Position numbers and translations under genes: made by a program. 64,000 nucleotides of DNA, taken from contig DASYAD010000395.1 in assembly GCA_036501515.1 (NCBI GenBank), forward strand, positions 1 to 64,000. Reading direction: 5' to 3'. Positions 1 to 8,030 of this stretch are shown here, piece after piece. The notes beneath the pieces are model-generated. The model ran no database searches. It was not told the origin of the DNA and saw nothing but the letters and a program-made list of their open reading frames with translations. Source of the stretch: Trebonia sp036501515 (GTDB lineage Bacteria; Actinomycetota; Actinomycetes; Streptosporangiales; Streptosporangiaceae). Every line of letters starts with the position of its first letter. Position 1 is the stretch's first letter.

Positions 1-230
1 GGCTCGGCGGGACCAGGCCCGGCGGGACCAGCCTCTGCGGGACCAGGACCGCCTGACGCCTCGGGGGCCGGATCGATCCTTTCCAGCCAGCACACCGGAC
101 ACAGCAGGTGCGGCCGTTCGTGCCGGTCCTGACCGTGTTCCCACACGAAGTACGCTCCGCCGGCCAGTAGCACCACGTTGAGTCCGCCGCCGAAGGGAAG
201 ACCCGGGGTTCTCGATACGCGGGAAGGCAT
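1..230 (-). CDS. small hydrophobic protein with CPVC motif, C-terminus beyond window
   Basis: An ATG at 228-230 opens a frame that stays open to the left edge, giving at least 76 residues. A short hydrophobic stretch (residues 16-28, LNVVLLAGGAYFV) is followed by a charged His-rich segment and then HLLCPVCWLER, a Cys-x2-Cys pair. The visible end becomes a Gly-Pro-Ala repeat (GPAEAGPAGPGPAE). I do not recognise a named family. The layout, one membrane segment followed by a CxxC knuckle, is seen in small actinobacterial proteins of unknown function. The frame carries normal high-GC codon use, which supports it as coding. Confidence 0.45.
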   Translation of the reverse strand, partial: MPSRVSRTPGLPFGGGLNVVLLAGGAYFVWEHGQDRHERPHLLCPVCWLERIDPAPEASGGPGPAEAGPAGPGPAE

Positions 231-382
231 CGCCAATCACCATCCATCGATACGGCGGCGCGATCGGGGATGACCGCAGGGAGCCGTCCCCCTCAGTGTG
301 GCACCGTCAGGCCGCATTGTCCGCAAAGACCGGGGGCCCGGGGTCGGCCGCCCAGAGCAGGACGCAGTTCACCACGGGGGTC

Positions 383-692
383 TCAGGCATCGCCGTCCTC
401 GTGCTGTGCCAGTACCCGGCCGCCGAGAACAGCCGCTCCCGTTGCGATAGCGGCAACGGTTACCAGGGTCACCTTGCCGAACAGGCGGTCAAGGAAACGC
501 TTATTCTCGCTGTCCTTGGCGAACTCGAGTTTTACGGTCTCCATGATCATGTCCGGGATATATAGCTTTTGATCCCTCCTTGTCCATGTCGGGCACCGTG
601 GCTACGAATTTGATCATCGTGTCCCTGGAGAGATTCTTCCAGGTGTCGATCTCAAGCGCCTTCTTGAGCTCGTCTTCGTTCTTGCAGGTCAT
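383..692 (-). pseudogene. frameshifted small membrane-anchored protein
   Basis: The frame starting at the ATG at 690-692 encodes MTCKNEDELKKALEIDTW and then NLSRDTMIKFVATVPDMDKE, a charged helical N-terminus. Near position 560 the sense continues only in another frame, which reads IPDMIMETVKLEFAKDSENK followed by a membrane helix (VTLVTVAAIATGAAVLGG) and ends at TGA 383-385. Joined, the two halves give one sensible protein of about 100 residues with an N-terminal amphipathic domain and one C-terminal TM. I see this as one gene broken by a one- or two-base indel. Its codon use is less GC-rich than its neighbours, which fits an acquired accessory gene. An in-frame alternative start lies at 713. 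Function unknown. Confidence 0.6.
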
Positions 693-769
693 GGGGTGCG
701 TCCGTTCGTCCATCAGGGCCGGCAGGGACAAGGTACGTGTCTGTCCCGGTACTCTCCAGGCGGAGCCGG

Positions 770-1130
770 CTAGCGCAGGACGGCGCGCACGGCCAGAAAG
801 GGCTCGCCAGAGACGATGGACTGAGCCTGGATGTCCGTGAAGCCCGCCCCGGCCAGGCCAGCCTCCAGTTCTCCGGCGCGCGGCAGGGCCGCCGCGCCCG
901 TCTGGCAGGCGAGCATGAAGTTCAGGTGCGCGGCGGCGACCGAGCCCGGCGCGGCGTCGATCACCGCCGGGGCCAGGTCGATGGCCGTCGACCCGCACAT
1001 GCGGGCTCAGGCCGGCCGCGATCCGGGCGTACACGCCGGTGCCGCACCCGACGTCAAGCACCTGCAGAGCCCGCGTCTCGGCGACGACGCTGGCCAGGTA
1101 GGTCCCGTGATAGGAAGTGGCATCGGGCTC
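770..1130 (-). pseudogene. SAM-dependent methyltransferase remnant
   Basis: On the minus strand one frame carries the SAM-binding motif I, LDVGCGTGVYARIAAG, preceded by a plausible helix (SYHGTYLASVVAETRALQV). About 60 bases further the sense moves to another frame, which reads AIDLAPAVIDAAPGSVAAAH and ends like a methyltransferase C-terminus (LEAGLAGAGFTDIQ...VRAVLR, stop 770-772). The central part of the fold (motifs II-III, roughly 100 residues) and the N-terminus are absent, so this is a decayed, internally deleted gene. It lies in a row with the other damaged minus-strand genes at 1-1.1 kb. Confidence 0.6.
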
Positions 1131-1201
1131 ATGTAACCAAAGTGCCCGCTGACGCGAGGAAGAGCAGCCGAGGACAGTCCGCCTTCAATAGGTTTAGTGC
1201 C

Positions 1202-2140
1202 ATGGGAAAGGCGAGCAAGCGGAAGTCCGGCCGGCGTGCGGGAAGCGGGCCGTCCCGGACGGAGATCGAGTCCAGGGTCAGGCAGGAACTGGTGAGGCGG
1301 CGGCTGGCTGCGGCGCTGAGCCAGCCGGGTCAGCTAGCCGACGCGCTGCGTCAGCTGGCCGGGCAGTCCGCCACCGCGCCGGCGGCGGCAGACAATGACG
1401 CGGCCGGGCTATGGGGCGGGGTAACGCCGGTTCCGGCCGAGATCCCGCAGTGGGAGGACGGGTCCCTTGGCGACTTCTTCTTCACCGAGCCGGTCATCGT
1501 CAGGGCAGCGGGGGCGCCGTCGGCAGCGGCGGCGGTGCTGCCTCCGACGGAGCGCATGCTCGCTCACGGCAGCGCGAGGGAGGCGGTCGCCTGCGTTCTG
1601 CTCAGGGTGGTGGTCTTCGACGGTCTGCCCGCGTCGGGCCCGGCGATCGGCGGGCTCCTGGATCACCTCGCTCCCGTCATCGAGTGGGAGGCCGGGCACT
1701 ACGGCCGGCCGGTTAGCGATGCCGAGGCCGAAGAGATCGTGACCGGCCCGGCCTTCGTCACCGGGAGTGCCCTGGTGGAGGCGGTCCGCGCGGTAATCGC
1801 CGAGGACCGGATCGCCCCGGTGCTGGAGTTCCTTGAGCCGGTCATGGACGCGGCCCTCGTGCCGCTTGGCCTGCCCGCCGAGCTGACCGGGGCCGCCGTA
1901 TCGCGGGCCCTGGCCTGCGCGGCGGCGCACACCTACACCTTCACCGATCGGGAGGACACCGCGCTGCTCAACCACTTGGATCCCGGCAGCACGACATCGG
2001 AGAACGCGCTGGAGACGCTGGTCACCGACAAGCTGCTCGCGCCGCGGGATGCGCTCCTGGCCGGCCTGGCGGTGCTCGCGGCCCTCGCCGGGCTCTGCCG
2101 GACCAACGCCGCCTCGGCGTTGCCGCCGACTCGCCGGTAG
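1202..2140 (+). CDS. hypothetical protein, 312 aa
   Basis: I chose the ATG at 1202, which gives a basic N-terminus (MGKASKRKSGRRAGSG) followed by a predicted helix (RTEIESRVRQELVRRRLAAA) and a long Ala/Leu/Val-rich helical body. The frame stays open upstream to 737, but that part overlaps the methyltransferase remnant on the other strand and is Arg-rich shadow sequence. No catalytic motif or TM helix is evident. The basic start could contact nucleic acid, but this is only an inference. It meets the UPF0303 gene tail to tail with no gap. Function unknown. Confidence 0.6.
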   Translation: MGKASKRKSGRRAGSGPSRTEIESRVRQELVRRRLAAALSQPGQLADALRQLAGQSATAPAAADNDAAGLWGGVTPVPAEIPQWEDGSLGDFFFTEPVIVRAAGAPSAAAAVLPPTERMLAHGSAREAVACVLLRVVVFDGLPASGPAIGGLLDHLAPVIEWEAGHYGRPVSDAEAEEIVTGPAFVTGSALVEAVRAVIAEDRIAPVLEFLEPVMDAALVPLGLPAELTGAAVSRALACAAAHTYTFTDREDTALLNHLDPGSTTSENALETLVTDKLLAPRDALLAGLAVLAALAGLCRTNAASALPPTRR

Positions 2141-2632
2141 TCAGGCTGTCGCGTCGTGGCTGGCGAGGAACAAGGCGAGCTGGTCGACGACGAAGCGGTG
2201 ATCTTCCAGCTGGGGCAGGCCGGACACGGTAACCGAGCCGACGACGCCTACCCGGCGCACGATGACGGGGAACGACCCGCCGTGGGCCGCGTACCGGGCC
2301 GGGTCGAGGCCGGTGCGCTCCTCGAAGGTGGACGCCTCCGCGCGGGCCTTGGTTCCCATGTACAGCGAGCTGTGCCCGAACCGGTGGACCACGCGTGACT
2401 TTCGCTCCACCCAGTCGTCGTTGTCCGGTGACGTTCCCTCCAGCGCCGCGTGGAACAGCCGCTGCCCTCCCCGGATGATCGACACCACAACTGGCAGGGA
2501 CGCTTCTCGCGCGGCCGTCACCAGCTGGACGCCAAGGTCCCAGGCGGTAGCGTTGTCGAACGCACTGAAGACAAGGCGCTGCTCCTGCGCCGCAAGTTCC
2601 GCGAGGTCCTGAGCGTCTGAGGGAAGCGTCAT
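2141..2632 (-). CDS. UPF0303 / heme-degrading-domain family protein
   Basis: The 163-residue protein from the ATG at 2632 has the UPF0303 pattern throughout: an N-terminal helix, AFDNATAWDLGVQLVTAARE, a central VVVSIIRGGQRLFHAALEGT, then DDWVERKSRVVHRFGHSSLY, and a C-terminal FPVIVRRVGVVGSVTVSGLP segment. This family shares the HbpS/GlcG-like fold and is often called a heme-degrading-domain protein; biochemical proof is thin. The ATG follows GAAGGAACGGACAGC, a usable ribosome site. The open frame extends 88 codons further upstream, including a short hydrophobic run (PSLAVFSGAACAVLAW), but that extension is outside the family's normal length. Confidence 0.75.
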   Translation of the reverse strand: MTLPSDAQDLAELAAQEQRLVFSAFDNATAWDLGVQLVTAAREASLPVVVSIIRGGQRLFHAALEGTSPDNDDWVERKSRVVHRFGHSSLYMGTKARAEASTFEERTGLDPARYAAHGGSFPVIVRRVGVVGSVTVSGLPQLEDHRFVVDQLALFLASHDATA

Positions 2633-2892
2633 GCTGTCCGTTCCTTCTTGTGCTGGCACCGATGAACAGTCGTAGCGGCCAGTATGCCCGCCCCTTGCGC
2701 CGCCTGATCCGCTAGGTAACCCGTGCCGGGATCGCCGCCGCCAGGCGAGCACCGCACAGGCCGCGCCGCTGAAGACAGCCAGGCTGGGGTGGCGGTGGAG
2801 CAACGCCTCCGTTATGGATGACTCTTTCGATTTATCGGAACGGGAGCGGCTGACAGCCGCACCCCGGCTGAACCCGCGGACGTACGGGGCGG

Positions 2893-4116
2893 TCAATCAG
2901 CGGCGATGCCACTGCTCGCGCGCAGGCCCGGGGCGCGACCAGCGGCTCCGGCCTGCTCCGCCGTCACCAGCTCCGGCTGCCGTCCGCTCACGGCGATGTC
3001 CTCAGCAGGACCGGCCGTCGACCGGGGCCTCCAGGTGGCCCAGGGCTGCCGCTGGCGGCCGGTGAGCGGGACGGCCAGCGGGGTCCTGGCGAGGACGCTG
3101 GTCAAGGCGACGCCGGCCAGGAAGACGAGCAGGACGGTGGCCGCGCAGAGCAGTGGCCACCACACCACGGAATCCAACTTGGCCCAGCCCGTCCAGATCA
3201 GGATGTTGATGAACAGCATCTGGGACAGGTAGACGCCGTAGGAGTTATCCGAGCCCGAGCGCACCGCGGCCCGCAGCCGCCGCGAGCGCTCCGGCTTCAC
3301 CAGGTACACGCCCAGCAGGTACAGGCAGGCGATGGCGCCGAGGGTGAACGGGATCACGCTCGGCTGGAACGGGTCGTTACCTGAGCCCAGGGCGGTCGTG
3401 ACGCCCTTTTCGGCCAGGAAGTAGACGGCCTCCGCGAAGAGTGCCGCCGCCACGGTCAGCGCTATGACCAGGCGCACGTGCCGGATCAGCCACTCATTCA
3501 CCGCCTCGAGGTGGAACGCCGCGATACTTCCGGCGATGAGGTAGAACGCGTAGGGCGTGAACTCCCGTATCCAGCCGTCGCGGAGCACGGGAAAGATCGA
3601 CCAGTGCATCAGGGTCATGAGCGCCACGTGTCCCAGCAGGGCGATGACGAAGATAGCGCCATGATGACCGCGGGTCCGCCGCAGGAACATCATGAGAAGC
3701 GGGAACACCAGGTAGTACTGCATGATGATGACCAGGAAGTAGAGCTGGTAGTACCCGGTCGCCAGCTCTTCGGCGAACTTCTCCAGGGCTACGGCCGCGC
3801 TCGCATAGTGCGCGGTGGGCAGCAGGAAGAAGAAATAGATGACGCTCCAGCACAGGTAAGGGATAACGACCGCGAGGAACCGGCGCCCGTAGAAGCGGCG
3901 CAGGCCGCTGCTGTCGATATCCATGTAGGCGTAGGTCAGCATGCACGCGGAGATGAAGAAGAATCCCTCACGGGAAAAGTGCGTCAGCAGCATGACGGCG
4001 TTCGTGCTCACGATGGCGGCCGCCGGCACGAAGTAGGTGAGCACGTGGGTGCTGATCACGCCGGCCTGCTTCATCGGCCGCATGGCGTCGACCTGGTCGA
4101 GCCGCTGGCGTGGCAT
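2893..4116 (-). CDS. acyltransferase 3 family membrane protein
   Basis: About ten hydrophobic segments run through this 407-residue protein, starting with the family's N-terminal core (RLDQVDAMRPMKQAGVISTH). This belongs to the OafA/YrhL/NodX acyltransferase-3 family, which transfers acyl groups to carbohydrates or other acceptors at the inner face of the membrane. Members usually have R/K-x10-H near TM1; here the RP...H arrangement is present. A basic cytoplasmic tail follows TM10. I prefer the ATG at 4116, six bases after GGAG, over the GTG at 4155. The acceptor is unknown and no sugar-biosynthesis genes adjoin it. Confidence 0.75.
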   Translation of the reverse strand: MPRQRLDQVDAMRPMKQAGVISTHVLTYFVPAAAIVSTNAVMLLTHFSREGFFFISACMLTYAYMDIDSSGLRRFYGRRFLAVVIPYLCWSVIYFFFLLPTAHYASAAVALEKFAEELATGYYQLYFLVIIMQYYLVFPLLMMFLRRTRGHHGAIFVIALLGHVALMTLMHWSIFPVLRDGWIREFTPYAFYLIAGSIAAFHLEAVNEWLIRHVRLVIALTVAAALFAEAVYFLAEKGVTTALGSGNDPFQPSVIPFTLGAIACLYLLGVYLVKPERSRRLRAAVRSGSDNSYGVYLSQMLFINILIWTGWAKLDSVVWWPLLCAATVLLVFLAGVALTSVLARTPLAVPLTGRQRQPWATWRPRSTAGPAEDIAVSGRQPELVTAEQAGAAGRAPGLRASSGIAAD

Positions 4117-4259
4117 CAGGACTCCATGTTCAGGCCGCGCAAACGGGTCGCGCACTACAGAAGCTGGCCGGCACCGGGAGTCGCGTAGTCATGACATCGA
4201 TGCTGGTACCCGGACATCAAGCCAGCCTCCAGGGCACCTGACAACCCCGTATAAATATC

Positions 4260-5243
4260 GTGAGCGTGAGCAAAGCGGGCACTGGGTGCTGGTGGCCGAC
4301 GATGCGTGTGTCAGTGCATTCTGTTGGTACGTACACGGACCGTGTGGCTGGCACGTCAACGTGCCAGCACCACACGCGGTACCGCAGGCTGGTCACCCGG
4401 GTCTTCACGGTGCGCGCGGTTGAGCGGCTCCGGGTGCGGACGGAGGCGATCGCCGCCGAACTGCTCGACGCGCTTGACCCGTCGGCGCCCGCCGACCTGA
4501 TCCCCGCGTACTGCGCGCAGCTGCCGCTCAGGGTTATCACCGAGATCCTCGGTGTGCCGCCCGCGGAGCGCGACCAGGTACTGGAGCTCGGGACCCGCGC
4601 CGCGCCCAGCCTTGACTTCGCGCTCAGCCGGCGGCAGTTCCAGGCCGTCACCGCGGGGCTGCGCGACTTCGCGCGGTGGCTGGACGCCCACGTCGAGCGG
4701 CTTCGCCGCGACCCGGGCGAGGACCTGCTGAGCCAGCTGATCGAAGCCCGCGACGAAGACAGTGCCCTGGACAACCGCGAGCTCAAGGCGACCGCGGGAC
4801 TCGTGCCGGCAGCGGGATTCGAGACCACGGTCAACCTGCTGGGAAACGCGATCGCGCTGCTCGACCGGAATCCTGGCCAGGCCGCCCGGCTGCGCGGGGA
4901 CGCCGCGCTGTGGCCCAGCACCGTGGACGAAGCGCTCCGGCTCGACCCGCCGGTCCTGCTGACCGGGCGCGTGGCCGCGCGCGCGACCTCGGTCGCGGGC
5001 ATCGAACTGCCCGCGGGCGCGCAGGTGGTGACCTTCCTGGCCGGCGCGAACCGCGACCCCACGGTGTTCGCGCACCCCGAGCGCTTCGACGTGACCAGGG
5101 AGAACGCGCGACCCCGTCAACGTACGGAACGGGAGCGGCTTCAACGTAGTCCCAGACCGCCTCGTCCCGGCCGGCGAACAGGTCGGCGTCGTTCTCGGTC
5201 CCTCGCCAGGCAACCCGCGCACCAGCGTGTCGCAAGCGGCTGA
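4260..5243 (+). pseudogene. cytochrome P450 fragment lacking both ends
   Basis: Clear P450 sequence begins at about 4371 (HTRYRRLVTRVFTVRAVERL, helix C region) and continues through the I helix (LVPAAGFETTVNLLGN), the ExxR helix (VDEALRLDPP) and the segment before the heme loop (ANRDPTVFAHPERFDVTREN). It stops at about 5107. The first ~80 residues and the whole heme-binding Cys loop are missing, so no heme thiolate can form. The flanking parts of the open frame are not P450-like. A 10-bp inverted repeat with extended arms lies exactly at the left boundary. This is a relic, not a functional enzyme. Confidence 0.85.
4342..4375. repeat. inverted repeat at the left edge of the P450 fragment
   Basis: GCTGGCACGT and ACGTGCCAGC form a perfect 10-bp inverted repeat around a CA spacer. 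Outer arms GTGTGG/CCACAC extend it to about 15 bp with one extra base on the right. Recognisable P450 coding sequence begins immediately to its right. It could be an operator, a hairpin left by a rearrangement, or the end of a lost element; the sequence does not decide. Confidence 0.5.
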
Positions 5244-5244
5244 C

Positions 5245-5451
5245 GTGAAAGATCATCCTACTGTTATGGAACCTTTTATCTATGTGGAAATTCTTATGTA
5301 CCGGGGCACGAAAAATTACCAGAATCTTCTGGCCTGCCAGCGTGAACCCGTCCTAGCCGACCAGCTGGATCCCGATCTTCCCTCACTCCTCGACAAGCGC
5401 AGCCCCGTCGGCTTCGCGGTCTCAGTACGTAGGGTGGCCCGGCCGTATTAG
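5245..5451 (+). other. small ORF, copy 1 of a repeated ~100-bp element
   Basis: From a GTG at 5245 a small frame reads VKDHPTVMEPFIYVEILMYR and then GTKNYQNLLACQ before a less distinctive tail. The first ~95 bases match a second copy at 38782 at about 78% over 90 aligned bases (70 of 90 by hand count), and the frame is preserved in both. The segment is clearly richer in A and T than its surroundings. In copy 2 the reading frame stops straight after the shared part; here it runs on to the Uma2 gene's stop. Whether it is translated is unknown. Confidence 0.35.
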
Positions 5452-6017
5452 GCGAGGGTGGACAGGTCGACGTCGACCGGGAACGGCACGGTCGCTTTTA
5501 CGAGCCCGGTGTACACGTCGCCGTCCCGGTATCGTCTGCTCGCGGAGTCGAGCAGGTAGGCGTACACGACCGGGATGTGGGTCGGGGTCAGTTCTACGCG
5601 CCAGTAGAAGGGGATGCCGACGCTGGCGTACTGGTCGAGCTTTACGACCCGATCGGTGGTCTCTGACCCTGGTGAGACAATTTCCGCCGCTAGCAAGACG
5701 TGCTCTGGGCGGGTGGGGGTGATGTCGATGGTGTCGGCCCGGTACACGACGACGTCTGGGCGGCGATTGGTCAGCGGTACGTCGTGGAGCCGGACGTCGA
5801 AGTCCGTGTCGGCGTTCCAGTCCGGGCCGGCGGCGGCGTCGAGGGCGTTCGCGAGCACCCGGGCGAGCCGGTTATGCCGCTTAGAGGCGCTCGGGCTCAC
5901 GACCACCATCCCGTCCACGATCTCAATGCCCGCGCACTGCTCCGCCGACCAGGACTCATATTCCTCAGCCGTGACCTGGGAGTGCATCCACTGCGGGGCG
6001 ATCATGTCCACGCCCAT
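5448..6017 (-). CDS. Uma2 family endonuclease-like protein (DUF820)
   Basis: The 189-residue protein has the Uma2 (PD-(D/E)XK) signature in order: the N-terminal TAEEYESW...IEIVDGMVVVSPSAS, the central RRPDVVVY, AAEIVSPGSETTDRVVKLDQ with the catalytic E and K, and GIPFYWRVEL. Uma2 proteins are abundant in actinomycetes and are predicted nucleases, often in multiple genomic copies, with no well-established role. The ATG at 6017 follows GGGGG at about 7 bases. It stands alone, converging on the repeated small ORF. Confidence 0.85.
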   Translation of the reverse strand: MGVDMIAPQWMHSQVTAEEYESWSAEQCAGIEIVDGMVVVSPSASKRHNRLARVLANALDAAAGPDWNADTDFDVRLHDVPLTNRRPDVVVYRADTIDITPTRPEHVLLAAEIVSPGSETTDRVVKLDQYASVGIPFYWRVELTPTHIPVVYAYLLDSASRRYRDGDVYTGLVKATVPFPVDVDLSTLA

Positions 6018-6116
6018 GCGTTACCCCCTTTGAGCACGCGATAGGCCGCGCAAGCGAGCATTCCTATGCTAGCGCCCCTGCCTGTCGCTCAGGCCCGCAC
6101 CGACAGCATTCCGCTG

Positions 6117-6986
6117 TCAGCCGTTGCCGATGCCCCACTCGCCCGCGAGCTCCGCGACCCACGGGCCCGCCACGCCCGGATCCGACGGCGGCGCAACGAC
6201 GACGACAAGCTGCGTCACCCCGGTCCGCGCGAGTTCAGGCAGCAGGTCGGGACTGCCGTCGACGAGCGACACGGCCACGCTGAGTTCGCTCAGGCACCGC
6301 CCCCGCGACTGGCACTCCTGGTCAAGCACGCGAACCCGGCCGGCGACTTCGTCCGCGGCGAGGTTGAAGCCGTACCAGCCGTCCGCGAACGCGGCGACCC
6401 GCCGAAGCGCCGCGTCGCTGTTGCCTCCCGCGACCACCGGGACCCGCCGGCCGCGCACCGGCTTGGGGTTGACCCGCACCCGGTCGAAGGAGGCGAATTC
6501 GCCGCTGAACGAAGCCACGTCATCCGACCACAGCGTCCGCATCGCCGCGACGTACTCGGCCGTGCGCGCCCCGCGCCGGGCGAACGGGACGCCGAGCGCC
6601 GCGAATTCCTCCGCCGACCAGCCGATGCCCACGCCCAGGGTCAGCCGTCCGGCCGAGAGCACGTCGAGCGTCGCGGCTTGCTTCGCCAGCAGGACCGGGT
6701 TGTGTTCAGGAAGCAGCAGTACGCCCGTCGCCAGCCCGATCCGGCTGGTCACGGCGGCGGCAAAGCTCAGGCCAGTGAGCGGATCGAGCCAGTCCGCGTC
6801 GGCCGGAACGGCGATCCGGCCGTCGGGGGAGTAGGGGTACCGGGATCCTGGCTCGTCGACCAGGACCACGTGTTCTCCCCACCACAAAGTGGCGAACCCG
6901 CCGGCCTCGGCCGCCGTCGCGACCGCCCGGATGACATCAGGACGAGCGCCGGCACCGATCCCCAGCGCGTGGAGCCCCACTTGCAT
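6117..6986 (-). CDS. LLM-class F420-dependent oxidoreductase
   Basis: The 289-residue protein follows the bacterial-luciferase-like (F420-type) pattern: MQVGLHALGIGAGARPDVIR, ATLWWGEHVVL, the SRIGLATGVLLLPEHNPVLL strand-helix, AKQAATLDVLSAGRLTLGVG, and a C-terminal VPVVAGGNSDAALRRVAAFA that helps bind the cofactor phosphate. These enzymes transfer hydride between F420 and varied substrates. The ATG at 6986 directly follows GGAGGAC, which decides the start against a frame open to 7499. No neighbour indicates a substrate. Confidence 0.85.
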   Translation of the reverse strand: MQVGLHALGIGAGARPDVIRAVATAAEAGGFATLWWGEHVVLVDEPGSRYPYSPDGRIAVPADADWLDPLTGLSFAAAVTSRIGLATGVLLLPEHNPVLLAKQAATLDVLSAGRLTLGVGIGWSAEEFAALGVPFARRGARTAEYVAAMRTLWSDDVASFSGEFASFDRVRVNPKPVRGRRVPVVAGGNSDAALRRVAAFADGWYGFNLAADEVAGRVRVLDQECQSRGRCLSELSVAVSLVDGSPDLLPELARTGVTQLVVVVAPPSDPGVAGPWVAELAGEWGIGNG

Positions 6987-7304
6987 ATGTCCTCCGGCGG
7001 CGATCGGCGATCGGCCATCACACCTGACCCTCGTTGCGGTTATCCCCGTGTCGCCGGCCGCCACGCACGGCTGCCCTGAGGTAGCCGAGGCGGGTAAGTA
7101 CTCCAGTGGCTGGTGTGTCCGTCCGCCCGGCGATGACAACGAATGGCGAAGGCTAAGGCTTCGCCCTGTCAGGTGCGTAACGGCGTAGAAACAAAGGCGT
7201 TCGCCGCATCCGCCCGCACGGAACGGAGGAATCAGACGCAGCGGCCCGCAGACGCGAAGGCCCCGCCGCTGCCGTACCTGGCACTTTTCACAGATAGGAA
7301 GCCT
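6987..7304. other. intergenic region without a recognised gene
   Basis: About 320 bases lie between the LLM oxidoreductase start and the esterase pseudogene. They hold a 7-bp hairpin (GGCGAAG, 7144-7150, pairing with CTTCGCC, 7158-7164) and, near 7240-7280, complementary GC-rich arms GCAGCGG/CCGCTGC. I see no convincing coding frame, tRNA or known riboswitch here. Presumably it contains the promoter of the LLM gene on the minus strand and the former esterase leader. Confidence 0.35.
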
Positions 7305-7896
7305 CACGAAATCGCCGGAAAGAAGATCCCCAGACCCCGGAGTCCCCGGCATCGGCCGTCGCGCGTTTCTCGGCGCCTCAGCGGCCGCGGCGGTCGGAGC
7401 CGCCGTGTTCGAAGGCGTGGTCCCCGGGAGCCAGGCGGCTACCCTGCCGTCGCACTCGGAACCGGACAAGCCAGTACCGACCGAGTCGGGCTGGGTCACC
7501 GGGACCGTGTCCGCGCTGGCCGGAGTGAGCGTCTACAAAGGCATCCCCTACGCCGGCTCAGTCGCCGGAAGCAACCGCTTCGCGCCGCCGCCCCCGGCCC
7601 CGTCCTGGAGCGGCGTCCGCAAGGCGGACACCTGGGGGCCGGCCTGCCCGCAGCCGGTGCAGGGGATCCCGCGGACCAGGTCACGGCGCTGAGCGAGGAG
7701 CACTGCCTCAACCTGAACGTGTGGACCGGCGCGGCGACAGGCGAGCGTCGTCCGGCCCTATTGGCCCGCCCTTCGACCCGGCTCGCCCAGGGTCATGGAA
7801 GTCGGTGACGCGTTCCGGCCCGTCCCGGCGGCCGACTCCCCGGCTAAGTACCAGTTCATCAAGCGCTGGCTGGAGTCCCAGACCGTGGACTGGTAG
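7305..7896 (+). pseudogene. Tat-exported type-B carboxylesterase, internally deleted
   Basis: The N-terminal part reads as a twin-arginine signal (GRRAFLGASAAAAVGAAV) followed by the hallmark start of type-B carboxylesterases: GWVTGTVSALAGVSVYKGIP, then AGSNRFAPPPPAPSWSGVR and WGPACPQP. Near 7665 the frame breaks and resumes with LSEEHCLNLNVWTGAA. Almost all of the catalytic domain is then missing. A C-terminal stub (RVMEVGDAFRPVPAADSPAK...FIKRW) in another frame ends at TAG 7894-7896. A ribosome site (AGGAAG, about 7299) precedes ACG where ATG would be expected, so the start codon also seems lost. The enzyme is dead. Confidence 0.8.
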
Positions 7897-8030
7897 CCCG
7901 GCGCCCGTCAGTCCGACCGTCCCGGGGGACCGTACCGCGAAGCCCCGGGACGGTGACGCCGGCGTTGACGTGCCGGGACGACCGAATGCAGGTTGGTGCT
8001 GGCAGAGCAGGCGTCCGTAAGCTAATCAGC

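Noticed and set aside
737..1201. N-terminal extension of the 312-aa protein to 737
   Set aside because: The extension is Arg-rich shadow sequence opposite the methyltransferase remnant; ATG 1202 gives a normal start.
2837..5142. Identical 16-base string CGGAACGGGAGCGGCT at 2837 and near 5126
   Set aside because: A 16-base match in 64 kb of GC-rich DNA can occur by chance, and the flanks do not match.
6102..6118. Small hairpin GACAGC-ATTCC-GCTGTC at the end of the LLM gene
   Set aside because: The stem is only 6 bp with no T-run and overlaps the stop codon; too weak to call a terminator.
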